58,578 bases of DNA, taken from the IMG/VR virus record IMGVR_UViG_3300030294_000038, positions 1 to 58,578 of that record. One strand, given 5' to 3'. The notes beneath the pieces were generated by a model that saw only the letters and a list, made by a program, of their open reading frames with translations, was not told the origin of the DNA and did not search any database. Numbering within the stretch: position 1 is the first letter of the stretch; every line of letters begins with the position of its first letter. Below are positions 29,016 to 36,043 of the stretch, piece by piece. The translations under genes and the position numbers were made by a program. Origin of the DNA: a virus.

Positions 29016-29687
29016 ATGGACGAAAAACAATTTATCAAGAACACCATGGTCGGCCTCAGTGACGTGGCGGTAACTGAAGACCTTCGGATCATTGTCACTC
29101 CTTCAGTTTTCTATTCTCAGAATGGTGAATTGCTGGATAAAAAAATCGATGCTCCTCTGGATGGAGAAACTCTCGGGCTTGTTATCAATATTGGGGAGTA
29201 TTGGTCTGAAAATGCCCAGGACATCAGTAAACACCAGGAAGTAGTCACATACTCATCTGATGTCGATCCTAACAAAGTTGAGAAAGGCAATGTAGCTGTA
29301 GTGCATTCTGTCAGATTCGATTTGTTGAAGGACGATATCAGTAAGCAGATCCGATTGCACTATGGGGCAGACGGTGACTCAATCGATGCACGTGTTGCTG
29401 CATGTGCTGCTGAAGTTCAGAATCTGCATCAGAAATATCTCCTCAACCCAGCTATCAAATCAGCCGACAAGGAACCCGAGAAGAAACTCATCTTCTTTGG
29501 TATTTTTGTCGTAAACGTCACCAGGTTCTATAGTGGGGATTCTGATAGGCGGCTACATCTGAGCCTTTATTACCAGATTCATTCTACTGATATCGACACG
29601 TATGAAAAATGCGTTGCTAACTCAACTAGCATAACCAAAGCTAAAGAGATAGCTGAAATCACAAAAGGTACTTTGAACTTTTCTTAA
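29016..29687 (+). CDS. Hypothetical protein (223 aa)
   Basis: 223 residues from ATG 29016 (MDEKQFIKNT). An in-frame start at 28965 inside the ligase gene exists but the GGAG at 29007 supports 29016. Mixed alpha/beta with strands such as KLIFFGIFVVNVTRFYSG and LHLSLYYQIHS. No motif recognised. Its ribosome site lies in the 3' arm of a 9-bp hairpin. Confidence 0.82.
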   Translation: MDEKQFIKNTMVGLSDVAVTEDLRIIVTPSVFYSQNGELLDKKIDAPLDGETLGLVINIGEYWSENAQDISKHQEVVTYSSDVDPNKVEKGNVAVVHSVRFDLLKDDISKQIRLHYGADGDSIDARVAACAAEVQNLHQKYLLNPAIKSADKEPEKKLIFFGIFVVNVTRFYSGDSDRRLHLSLYYQIHSTDIDTYEKCVANSTSITKAKEIAEITKGTLNFS

Positions 29688-29699
29688 TAGGAATCAGAA

Positions 29700-29921
29700 A
29701 TGAAACCTGCTCAAATAAAGGAATTGCTGGATCAGCTCGATCCTGATAAGGAAGTGTGGTGTCAGGTGGTGGCAAAAGACAACAGTGCTTTCTATGCCAC
29801 GCTCGAGGTGGAATTTACGGATACAGGACTGAATGTGATTACCATGTCCCATCCGCAGCTTCGCTCTCTGAAGGCCTGCATCGACAGCCAGGGTCTGTAT
29901 GTGGGGTTGCCCAGTGGTTGA
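29700..29921 (+). CDS. Small hypothetical protein (73 aa)
   Basis: 73 residues, AGGAATCAGAA before ATG. It begins MKPAQIKELLDQLDPDKEVW, a helix-then-strand pattern seen in many small phage proteins. It overlaps the next start by 8 bases if the GTG at 29914 is used. Function unknown. Confidence 0.75.
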   Translation: MKPAQIKELLDQLDPDKEVWCQVVAKDNSAFYATLEVEFTDTGLNVITMSHPQLRSLKACIDSQGLYVGLPSG

Positions 29922-30150
29922 TAAAGACCACCCGTATGAGATCTCTGGATCTGAAGAAGTATTTGGGTCCACTCTCTCAGTCATGCACTCATGTGGTCAC
30001 GTTGTCAGTTACTGGTATGCGAGACCTTCGTTTGCTCGTAACGATGTGCGCGGATATATGACCAAGCCTTGCATTAACTGTGAATGCATAACGTACGTAG
30101 CTCGCAATGTAAAAGTAGTGAAACTGACCGAACTCATTAAGGGCAAGTAA
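29914..30150 (+). CDS. Small Cys/His protein, possible zinc ribbon (78 aa)
   Basis: 78 residues from GTG 29914; an ATG at 29899 in the same frame would add five residues but overlaps the previous gene further. SCGH (middle) and CINCEC (towards the C-terminus) give a possible CxH...CxxC zinc-binding set. Such small zinc proteins often bind nucleic acid or RNA polymerase. Inference only. Confidence 0.65.
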   Translation: MVDKDHPYEISGSEEVFGSTLSVMHSCGHVVSYWYARPSFARNDVRGYMTKPCINCECITYVARNVKVVKLTELIKGK

Positions 30151-30227
30151 GAAAATATCATTCGCATAGAACTTATGTGCAGAGTAGCACGCCACATCAC
30201 AAAACCAATTAACAACTGGAGTTACAC

Positions 30228-30620
30228 ATGATCATCGAAATCCCGGAAGTTGCTGAAGTTCCCGCTGGCCTGTTCCCCGCCGAAATCACCGAAGCCCTGA
30301 ATGCCCGCATCCGCGGCCAGCTCGACGGCGTCGCCGAGAACGTCAAGGCCCACTTCGCCGCCCTCACCCAGGCCCGCGATTACGCGGTCCAGTCCGGCAA
30401 CTGGCTCCCCCTGCTGACCGGCTATCCGGGCAAAGACCCGCGCGAACTCAACAAGGTGCCGGATGACTGGCCTGCGCAGGGTGCGCAGGAAGAAGATGGC
30501 GAGACCGCCGCCGACACCGACGACATCATGGTTGAAGCCGGTGAAGATCTGTCGATCGCCACTTCGCTGAAGGCCGGCGCTCCCACGACCGACCAATCTG
30601 CTCCGCCGCCGAACCGCTAA
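30228..30620 (+). CDS. Hypothetical protein (130 aa), GC-rich codon use
   Basis: 130 residues, ATG preceded by ACTGGAGTTACAC. An acidic helical N-terminal half (IIEIPEVAEVPAGLFPAEIT) is followed by a probably disordered Ala/Glu/Asp/Pro tail. Third codon positions are strongly C/G, far more than in adjacent genes but like the sheath, tube and 42.4 kb genes. This points to very high expression or different ancestry. It forms a one-gene unit ending in a 17-bp hairpin with T tract. Function unknown. Confidence 0.82.
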   Translation: MIIEIPEVAEVPAGLFPAEITEALNARIRGQLDGVAENVKAHFAALTQARDYAVQSGNWLPLLTGYPGKDPRELNKVPDDWPAQGAQEEDGETAADTDDIMVEAGEDLSIATSLKAGAPTTDQSAPPPNR

Positions 30621-30642
30621 GCGACTCGGACAATAGTCGATA

Positions 30643-30698
30643 GTATCTAGCTAGAGGGATTTCCCTCTAGCTAGATACGTCCTATGCCGCATTTTTTT
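30643..30698 (+). terminator. Terminator hairpin, 17-bp stem with T tract
   Basis: GTATCTAGCTAGAGGGA, TT, exact complement (to 30678), then GTCCTATGCCGCATTTTTTTTG. Strong stem but the T run lies 13 bases beyond it; TATGCCGC sits between. Confidence 0.8.
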
Positions 30699-30707
30699 TG
30701 CTGTAGA

Positions 30708-30727
30708 TTTCTACAATCACTTATTAC
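30708..30727 (+). promoter_or_regulatory. Candidate early promoter (ATTAC element 3)
   Basis: TTTCTACAATCACTTATTAC, a variant of the consensus, 50 bases before the 30.78 kb gene and after a terminator. Confidence 0.55.
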
Positions 30728-30776
30728 TCTTGTGAGACTGTTTTAGTCTCGGACCTTTTAACAAAGGAACATAGAA

Positions 30777-31658
30777 ATGAGTAAGCGTATTGTAGTAGAT
30801 GCTGGTTTTGGTTACAAACCGATGGCAGATGTAGTCATTGAGACTGGAAGGAATTTCACTGTCGACATCTCAGACAAGTGGGCCTCCATTATTGCAAGTA
30901 CCAACATTGACCAGATTCTCAATAATATTGAACCCGAGGCTTTGGCTGTTCTTAAAAAAGTGAGAAGTGGCAACGGGATCAAGGCTTCTGTGATACGGAA
31001 AGCCATTCGTATCGTGGGCTCGTGGTATGGAATGAGCAGTTCGCGATACTGTGATGTATTTGGAAAGCAAGTCCACTGCTATAGCTTACTCAAAATCGAG
31101 TATGCGACTGGAGAGAAACTTCTGCGGAATCCTGACCCTAACCCTCGGATCTACGTTCATACTGGTGTGGCGTCTGGAATACGCCATTCCAAGATCGGTA
31201 AGGGCGGTGGCACTCTGGTCGCTAAGCTCCCCTTCACAGGTAATTCTAAGAAAGATGTTTGGGACTCTATTTATCATGTCGGTCTTTCTCATAGCGGTAT
31301 AAACAAGTGCCGAGCATTCAAGGGAGTTTTGCTGAGGGAGTGGTATAAGCTGGCCGACAAGCATGAAAACTATTATCGTGACGTAGCTCCTAATTCTCCC
31401 GAATTTGTGGCTTCAGTAGTCTATGCCATCAATCTCTTTACCAAGGCAGTGCAGGATAGTGAGAATGTGAGTGCTCGGATAAAAGAGTGGGCTGCTCAAT
31501 TGTCTGTTCTGCAAAATGAACGCGCCGACTTCGATCACCCGAGATATAAGAAGTCTAGAGATTCTATCTCGGGTATTTTCGGGTTTATTTCCGACATTAC
31601 CAATAGCCTCGCTCTGCAGGTTGCTGCTGAGTGTAAGAAGAACGCTCGCGCCAAGTAA
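30777..31658 (+). CDS. Hypothetical protein (293 aa)
   Basis: 293 residues, ribosome site CAAAGGAACATAGAA. Basic, mixed alpha/beta, no signal peptide. Segments such as GVASGIRHSKIGKGGGT (Gly- and Lys-rich, about residue 140) could bind nucleic acid or phosphate, but no named motif fits. First gene behind early promoter 3. Followed by a 9-bp hairpin. Confidence 0.87.
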   Translation: MSKRIVVDAGFGYKPMADVVIETGRNFTVDISDKWASIIASTNIDQILNNIEPEALAVLKKVRSGNGIKASVIRKAIRIVGSWYGMSSSRYCDVFGKQVHCYSLLKIEYATGEKLLRNPDPNPRIYVHTGVASGIRHSKIGKGGGTLVAKLPFTGNSKKDVWDSIYHVGLSHSGINKCRAFKGVLLREWYKLADKHENYYRDVAPNSPEFVASVVYAINLFTKAVQDSENVSARIKEWAAQLSVLQNERADFDHPRYKKSRDSISGIFGFISDITNSLALQVAAECKKNARAK

Positions 31659-31669
31659 GTAGTCCCAAA

Positions 31670-31698
31670 GCCACAGCAGACATTTGGTTTGCTGTGGC
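31670..31698 (+). terminator. Hairpin, 9-bp perfect stem
   Basis: GCCACAGCA and TGCTGTGGC with an 11-base loop; no T tract. Confidence 0.55.
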
Positions 31699-31790
31699 AG
31701 TAGTTAAGATCCATTTTTAAATGGACATGATAAATCGTATGCGATTCCTCCACTCACATCCCGATTAACTCACGAAGCACAAAATTGAAA

Positions 31791-31988
31791 ATGCCTGAAC
31801 ACAAATTCAACGCCAATCCATCCAAGTTCCTGACTGGTCAAACCACTCTGGCTGTCAGCGATCTGTCCCAAGCCATGATCGACAAGATGTCCATTCATCG
31901 GTTTCGACCGCTGTGTGACAACAAAGACTATGCCTACTTGAATGGGAATGGAAAGGCTTACGATAGCGTTCCTTTCCCCAGGAGGTAA
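31791..31988 (+). CDS. Small hypothetical protein (65 aa)
   Basis: 65 residues from ATG 31791 (a TTG lies two codons upstream). Weak ribosome site. Sequence MPEHKFNANPSKFLTGQ has no recognised motif. The stop is 2 bases before the next gene and overlaps its strong AGGAGG site, so the two are probably coupled. Confidence 0.62.
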   Translation: MPEHKFNANPSKFLTGQTTLAVSDLSQAMIDKMSIHRFRPLCDNKDYAYLNGNGKAYDSVPFPRR

Positions 31989-31990
31989 TC

Positions 31991-32341
31991 ATGTCCCCCT
32001 ATGTGAATTATCCAATAGACGGCAGTGCTGACGTCATTACCAGTGCTGCTCCTTTGACGTTCATGATGGGGCCTGAAGACCTGGTGGCGTATCGTAATGC
32101 CCTGGTCAGCCGGGAGATCTCCACTCTGGAAAGTGCGATCAAGTTTGTTCAGCGTCATCTGAACTTCAATCGTTTCCGGATGGAGGTCGATGTTACGAAC
32201 GAGAATCTTCATAGCTCGTTCTTGCGTACTATCGACAAGGATACGGAAGAGCTTCTCTGGCAGGTGGAATTCACTCCGGATACTCGGATGAAGATTGTGA
32301 TGCCTCTGGAGTTTTGTAAGTTGGAAGTCAAAGAGATCTAA
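31991..32341 (+). CDS. Hypothetical protein (116 aa)
   Basis: 116 residues. CAGGAGGTAATC immediately before the ATG is the best ribosome site in the window. Mixed alpha/beta (FMMGPEDLVAYRNALVSRE; KLEVKEI end). Function unknown. Followed by a 14-bp hairpin. Confidence 0.83.
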   Translation: MSPYVNYPIDGSADVITSAAPLTFMMGPEDLVAYRNALVSREISTLESAIKFVQRHLNFNRFRMEVDVTNENLHSSFLRTIDKDTEELLWQVEFTPDTRMKIVMPLEFCKLEVKEI

Positions 32342-32344
32342 AAA

Positions 32345-32380
32345 TATAGACTACTGCACTCGTATGTGCAGTAGTCTATA
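32345..32380 (+). terminator. Terminator hairpin, 14-bp perfect stem
   Basis: TATAGACTACTGCA, loop CTCGTATG, exact complement, then a T-rich stretch (TTTTCTTTTTTT) about 10 bases further. Confidence 0.75.
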
Positions 32381-32415
32381 TCCCATCCATTTTCTTTTTT
32401 TGGAGTTTAGAAGTT

Positions 32416-32802
32416 ATGAACACAACAATAATTGATGCTGCTGATGGTTCTACTGAGGTCTTCGATGTTAATGCGAAGATGATGACGGACAACCTGGCAA
32501 AGCTCAAGCACGAGGTCGATGTCGTTGTCACTAATGCAGGCATCTCACTTCAGCAACTCCGAAGGGATCTGAATGGAGTCAAGGAAGTTGTAGATGCAGA
32601 CAGGTTCAACACTGCGAGCATGGTGCACGCCATCGCTAATGAAGTGGCATCAACTGGTAGTAGTCTCATTACCTATAAGTCCACCACCGATAAGAAGATC
32701 GAGCAACTCGAGCATCGCGTCAAAACGCTGATGGATGTGGTATTGGTGCTGGGAGCTATTTCTGTGGGGCTGCTGGTGTGTGTTTCGTCATACGTCAAAT
32801 AA
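32416..32802 (+). CDS. Coiled-coil protein with C-terminal membrane anchor (128 aa)
   Basis: 128 residues, TGGAGTTTAGAAGTT before ATG. A long helical region with heptad-like spacing (residues about 20-100) is followed by one hydrophobic segment near the end (DVVLVLGAISVGLLVCVSS), so a tail-anchored membrane protein is likely, facing the cytoplasm. The architecture fits membrane-associated phage regulators such as spanin or holin partners, but no lysis gene is nearby and function is unknown. Confidence 0.82.
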   Translation: MNTTIIDAADGSTEVFDVNAKMMTDNLAKLKHEVDVVVTNAGISLQQLRRDLNGVKEVVDADRFNTASMVHAIANEVASTGSSLITYKSTTDKKIEQLEHRVKTLMDVVLVLGAISVGLLVCVSSYVK

Positions 32803-32830
32803 CGTTCAGGGTAGTGAATTTTGTGGGCTA

Positions 32831-32852
32831 AAACATTTCAAACACTCATTAC
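32831..32852 (+). promoter_or_regulatory. Candidate early promoter (ATTAC element 4)
   Basis: AACATTTCAAACACTCATTAC, the best match to the consensus, 80 bases before the 32.93 kb gene and 420 bases before the large structured RNA. Confidence 0.7.
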
Positions 32853-32931
32853 TCCTCTGGCTTTACTTAAAGCAAGGCTATAAAGGCTGTTGCCATGAAT
32901 TTTTGTTCAACCGTCATGACCGGAGAAAACC

Positions 32932-33177
32932 GTGACGACTAAGCGTTTCAGTGCCACCACTATCGCAGCACTCACTTTCTGTGTACTCACTGTCATAGCA
33001 ATCTCTTGCTCGATGAAGAACTATGTCGAAGAACGCAATGAGATCGATGCAACGATGTGCATGCATGATGTGGTGGTGAAGAGCAATCTTACCAGGACAG
33101 GAAACCGCATTAAGGACATGGACAATACCCTTGCCCAAGTCGCGAAAGAATGTAGTGTCGAGATCGATTACGATTGA
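32932..33177 (+). CDS. Small membrane or secreted protein (81 aa)
   Basis: 81 residues, GTG start with GGAGAAAACC upstream. Residues about 8-28 (ATTIAALTFCVLTVIAISCS) form one hydrophobic helix after a Lys/Arg start, so it is a signal anchor or signal peptide. The Cys after AIS is not a good lipobox. The rest is polar and helical and probably lies in the periplasm. A short frame (about 32895-32942) overlaps the start and might couple translation. Confidence 0.75.
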   Translation: MTTKRFSATTIAALTFCVLTVIAISCSMKNYVEERNEIDATMCMHDVVVKSNLTRTGNRIKDMDNTLAQVAKECSVEIDYD

Positions 33178-33212
33178 CCTCAGTAAAAAATTATTCGGTG
33201 GAGCTATCCATT

Positions 33213-33232
33213 GAAGGAAGAACACTCATAAG
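33213..33232 (+). promoter_or_regulatory. Degenerate ATTAC-type element before the large RNA
   Basis: GAAGAACACTCATAAG shares AACACTCAT with early promoters 4 and 5 but ends AAG, not TAC. It lies just before the large structured RNA and could be a weak promoter or a decayed copy. Confidence 0.3.
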
Positions 33233-33269
33233 CGCCTGTTAGGCTTTTGTCCTTTCACTAACAGGCGCT
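33231..33269 (+). terminator. Hairpin, 12-bp perfect stem
   Basis: AGCGCCTGTTAG and CTAACAGGCGCT with a 15-base loop. No T tract. It either ends the upstream gene or forms the first helix of the RNA that follows. Confidence 0.55.
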
Positions 33270-34027
33270 GTCTCACTGCCATTGCTTAGGATGCGGTGCA
33301 ATACGGGAAACCAGAAATGTTGCACTTGCGCCGTTGGGGGCGCGATGTCTGAGCATTGGAGTGATGAGTGAACAATGGGCCAGCGGTCTCTATACCGTTA
33401 GCATTACACCTGTGATCAGCCTTTGGCAGAAACAGTAGCAGGTTATTGCCGGTGAGGTCTTCTTTTTGAGGATCGATCCGATAATAACTTCGAGATTCGC
33501 TCATGATGGTGCAGCGTCACTTCCAGGTTGGTTAAAAGCCAGCGTAGAGACACCGCCGCTGCATATATCTTAGGCGATAGGCAGGCTAACAGAGCCTATA
33601 GCAATCCCACTACCGCATCGACGTGGTACTGACTAACATCTGGTCAGTGGCATTTGGTAAATGGATTGCACTGGGGGTCGAGATAGTAATAGCCATGGTT
33701 CGGCACCACATTGAGAGATCTAAGAATCCCACTCTTGTTCTCTCAGGCTTACTTTAAAGTCGTAGTGGGACAGTTGGGTGTCTAGACATCCAGAGTACGG
33801 GAATATCCCAGTGCCTGAGTCTGGGATAGTGAGCAGGTGCACTTAATACTCTCTGAGAGAGCGCATTGGTAGATGCTAAAAGCCTGCACTACAAGTAGTG
33901 AATGTCGGAATGACAACATTGCCGGTGAGAATGTCGGGTAGCCGACCTGACTTCAATCCGAGAGTGCTGTTGAAGTGGTGTGGTGGGGTAGGGTCACCAG
34001 GGGATTGTTCCCCTGGTGATTCTTTTT
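33270..34027 (+). ncRNA. Large ornate structured RNA candidate, about 750 nt
   Basis: No credible gene on either strand, but dense exact pairings on the plus strand. Examples: 33296-33301 with 33320-33325; GCGCC 33328 with GGCGC 33339; 33382-33387 with 33394-33399; 33456-33462 with 33468-33474; TGCAGCG 33510 with CGCTGCA 33557; ATAGGC 33577 with 33594; TCCCACTAC 33605-33613 with GTAGTGGGA 33762-33770 (long range, competing with GCAATCC 33601 / GGATTGC 33663); ACTGAC 33628 with 33643; TGAGAGA 33712 with 33739; TATCCCAG 33804 with 33821; CTCTC 33849 with 33857; GTCGG 33933 with CCGAC 33942; CTTCAA 33951 with 33970. It ends in a textbook terminator at 33994-34027. Size and density recall the GOLLD and ROOL classes of large phage-associated RNAs; I cannot confirm membership of either. 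It may be a new class. Confidence 0.75.
33994..34027 (+). terminator. Intrinsic terminator of the large RNA
   Basis: TCACCAGGGGA, loop TTGT, exact 11-bp complement, then TTCTTTTTT. The most canonical rho-independent terminator in the window. Confidence 0.92.
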
Positions 34028-34051
34028 TGCCGTCAAATAGGAATAACTCAA

Positions 34052-34330
34052 ATGAACAAGCAAGAATTCTTCCTTCACAAACTTCGTGAAGAGTCAGACG
34101 AGATTGGTAAAGCAGCTGCCAAGATGATGGAGTTCGGGCCGAGGTCTATCAACCCGGCTACCGGTAACACGAATCGGGAAGAGCTCACTGAAGAAATCAA
34201 TCACCTCTATGCAGCCATCGAGCAGTGCATTGAACTTGGTCTGATTGATAGGTGCGACAATGACGTAGTTGAAGCCAAGAAACAAAAGGTGAATCACTAC
34301 TACGAACTTCATCTCAAGAACTCGGCGTAA
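34052..34330 (+). CDS. MazG-like / all-alpha NTP pyrophosphohydrolase family protein
   Basis: 92 residues from ATG 34052 (AGGAATAACTCAA upstream). LREESDEIGKAAAKMMEFGP, then TNREELTEEINHLYAAIEQ, is the pattern of short MazG-like phage proteins: a metal-binding EExxE helix, a K...FG turn, a loop with a TN(R)E motif, and a second helix with ExxH/D. Members hydrolyse non-canonical or regulatory nucleoside triphosphates, and phage forms may lower alarmone levels. The usual D of the second helix is replaced here (EEINHL), so activity is uncertain. First gene after the large RNA. Confidence 0.72.
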   Translation: MNKQEFFLHKLREESDEIGKAAAKMMEFGPRSINPATGNTNREELTEEINHLYAAIEQCIELGLIDRCDNDVVEAKKQKVNHYYELHLKNSA

Positions 34331-34356
34331 CACTACTTCCATTACAGGAGAAAAGA

Positions 34357-34794
34357 ATGGATGCCTTAGTGTTTCGGATAGAATGGAAAGACAAGGGTCC
34401 ATTCTGGGATGACACAAATAGCAGTGAGATTGAAGCACAGTGTAGGAAGATTACCAAGGATCACCGAATTAAGACATTTTTTGAATGCGTCACGTTTCTG
34501 TCTCATTATGTCACTTATGCCCCCAACCCCCATGAACATCGGGTTATGGAAGAGTACTTGTGTCTGGATAGGCATACCGGGGTTGTGGGGTTTGGATTCA
34601 ATTCCGTAAAGATCCTGCATGAACAATTGGGACTGGGTGAGTCGTTATACGAGCTCCAGTTCAAATCACTCTTTAAGACCGGATACTTTAAGGTCAAAGC
34701 GTACCTGGCTCAGTGCATAGCCTATAATGAAACAGAAACCATGTTTCGCAGATCAACAGCTCAGCTAGTAGAAGAAGCTTCTTCTACTAGCTGA
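34357..34794 (+). CDS. Hypothetical protein (145 aa) ending in a coding palindrome
   Basis: 145 residues, ACAGGAGAAAAGA before ATG. No motif recognised. The last codons (QLVEEASSTS) are encoded by a perfect 32-base palindrome that also holds the stop codon, so the transcript's end hairpin lies inside the gene. Confidence 0.8.
   Translation: MDALVFRIEWKDKGPFWDDTNSSEIEAQCRKITKDHRIKTFFECVTFLSHYVTYAPNPHEHRVMEEYLCLDRHTGVVGFGFNSVKILHEQLGLGESLYELQFKSLFKTGYFKVKAYLAQCIAYNETETMFRRSTAQLVEEASSTS
34761..34792 (+). terminator. Perfect 16-bp palindrome inside gene end
   Basis: CAGCTAGTAGAAGAAG and its exact complement without spacer, overlapping the stop of the 34.36 kb gene. It resembles the other end-of-gene hairpins but with no loop bases to spare. 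Confidence 0.55.
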
Positions 34795-34817
34795 GAAGAA
34801 TTCTTGAGGATGTGATA

Positions 34818-35228
34818 GTGAAAAAGTTTGATTTTGAGAAGCGCGATGCTGAGTACTCGGAACGGTACATCAGACACTATTTCAAGGAGACCCTTTTCCG
34901 TCATTTCGTGAGGATAAGTAAGGATTTTAAACTCATCTATAAATTGCGATTCAACAGCACGTATCGCGTCTCGGAAAAAGAAGTGGGTATTCCGCAAGAA
35001 TATGCCACCATGGAAGAAGCAATTGTGCTGGTGATGGCTGATCTGACAGATACGCCCTCCAGCTACCAAATGAACGCTGTGAGAATCATGCATCTGGTGG
35101 GTGAGACAGGGCGTCTGATGATGCAGAACAATCCTGACAATGAAACCCTCATCAGGCAGTGCGCTCAAGAGTGTCAGGATTACATAGATGGTCTTCTTCA
35201 AGAACAAGAGGTGAAGGATGCCGGCTGA
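34818..35228 (+). CDS. Hypothetical protein (136 aa), tandem paralogue A
   Basis: 136 residues from GTG 34818 (GAGG at 34806-34809; a GTG two codons upstream is too close). KKFDFEKRD, YIRHYFKETLFRHFVR, ISKDFK and the C-terminal NPDNETLIRQCAQECQDY are shared with the next protein (CIRHYFKVTMFGHFRR, FSKDFY, YPNDAELIRTCIMECLEF). The genes overlap by 11 bases, so a tandem duplication is clear. Predicted helical; function unknown. Confidence 0.85.
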   Translation: MKKFDFEKRDAEYSERYIRHYFKETLFRHFVRISKDFKLIYKLRFNSTYRVSEKEVGIPQEYATMEEAIVLVMADLTDTPSSYQMNAVRIMHLVGETGRLMMQNNPDNETLIRQCAQECQDYIDGLLQEQEVKDAG

Positions 35229-35634
35229 GGTTCAAAAAGAGTTCGACTTTGAAAACAAAAGCTGTGAAGAGCACGAGCAATGCATCAGGCATTATTTCAA
35301 AGTCACTATGTTCGGTCATTTTCGTCGCTTCAGTAAGGACTTTTACACCCAGTTCAAGTTCGTCAATAACTCTGTAATCGGAGCAATTGCACAGAATGCT
35401 CCTGATGCATTCTTGAACATTCCGATGAAGAGCGCCATCGAGACCATTCTCAATGATCATCACGACCCCATAATGGTCAGAACGTTTGAATTCAATAAGG
35501 CACTAGCCTTCACTCAGAGGGGAATGGTAACAACCTATCCCAATGACGCAGAACTGATTCGTACATGCATCATGGAGTGTTTGGAATTTGCCAAAAAACA
35601 TCTTGAAGAAAAAGGAGTACAGGGTAATGGATAA
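35218..35634 (+). CDS. Hypothetical protein (138 aa), tandem paralogue B
   Basis: 138 residues from ATG 35218, inside the end of paralogue A; AGGTGAAGG lies upstream. Conserved blocks with paralogue A are at the N-terminal third and the C-terminus, while the centre differs. It overlaps the next gene by 8 bases. Function unknown. Confidence 0.85.
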   Translation: MPAEVQKEFDFENKSCEEHEQCIRHYFKVTMFGHFRRFSKDFYTQFKFVNNSVIGAIAQNAPDAFLNIPMKSAIETILNDHHDPIMVRTFEFNKALAFTQRGMVTTYPNDAELIRTCIMECLEFAKKHLEEKGVQGNG

Positions 35635-36034
35635 GTTTTGCATGATGACTATGGATGCAGCGGGTGGCACTTATGTTCTCAATCACGGCTGTGATGATGA
35701 CAGTCGCGATGTGGTTTGCCCGTCTGGTCGTTCTGGTGTTTCCATCAGTAGTTCTCTGTATGTGAGCGATGCCGCCACTGCTGAGAAACTGGGATACATC
35801 TCGTTCTATGAAAAAGAACACGATGAAACCACTTTCAAATACAAGGCAATGAAAACCAGCGAGTCTGTGCTTGAGTTCAACATCGTTGGCAGGCAAGCCG
35901 ACTATGTGAAACTAGCCATGGCTGAACTGGTCATGGGGCTTTGGCTCGATAAGCAGGCCGAGTGCGTTACTGCTGATGAGTTCTTCATATGCTACCCAAT
36001 CAGCAGCCTTCACTTCGCCAATATTAATCTCTAG
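35627..36034 (+). CDS. Hypothetical protein (135 aa)
   Basis: 135 residues from ATG 35627 (AAGGAGTACAGGGTA upstream; an earlier in-frame ATG at 35588 is less likely). Strand-rich N-terminal half, helical C-terminal part. No motif known. Coupled with the preceding gene by overlap. Confidence 0.77.
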   Translation: MDKFCMMTMDAAGGTYVLNHGCDDDSRDVVCPSGRSGVSISSSLYVSDAATAEKLGYISFYEKEHDETTFKYKAMKTSESVLEFNIVGRQADYVKLAMAELVMGLWLDKQAECVTADEFFICYPISSLHFANINL

Positions 36035-36043
36035 GAGTCGCAG

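Noticed and set aside
32932-33177. Lipoprotein signal in the 81-residue protein
   Set aside because: The Cys after AIS lacks the usual Leu/Val/Ile at -3, so a plain signal anchor is more likely.
33840-33960. tRNA-like segment in the large RNA (GCATTGGTAGATGC resembles a D arm)
   Set aside because: No acceptor stem, anticodon arm or TTCRA loop with matching spacing could be completed.
33898-34089. 63-codon frame across the end of the large RNA
   Set aside because: It runs through the terminator hairpin and T tract and overlaps the start of the MazG-like gene; no ribosome site.
34052-34330. Calling the MazG-like protein an active MazG
   Set aside because: It is about a third of MazG length and one usual acidic metal ligand appears replaced, so only family likeness is claimed.
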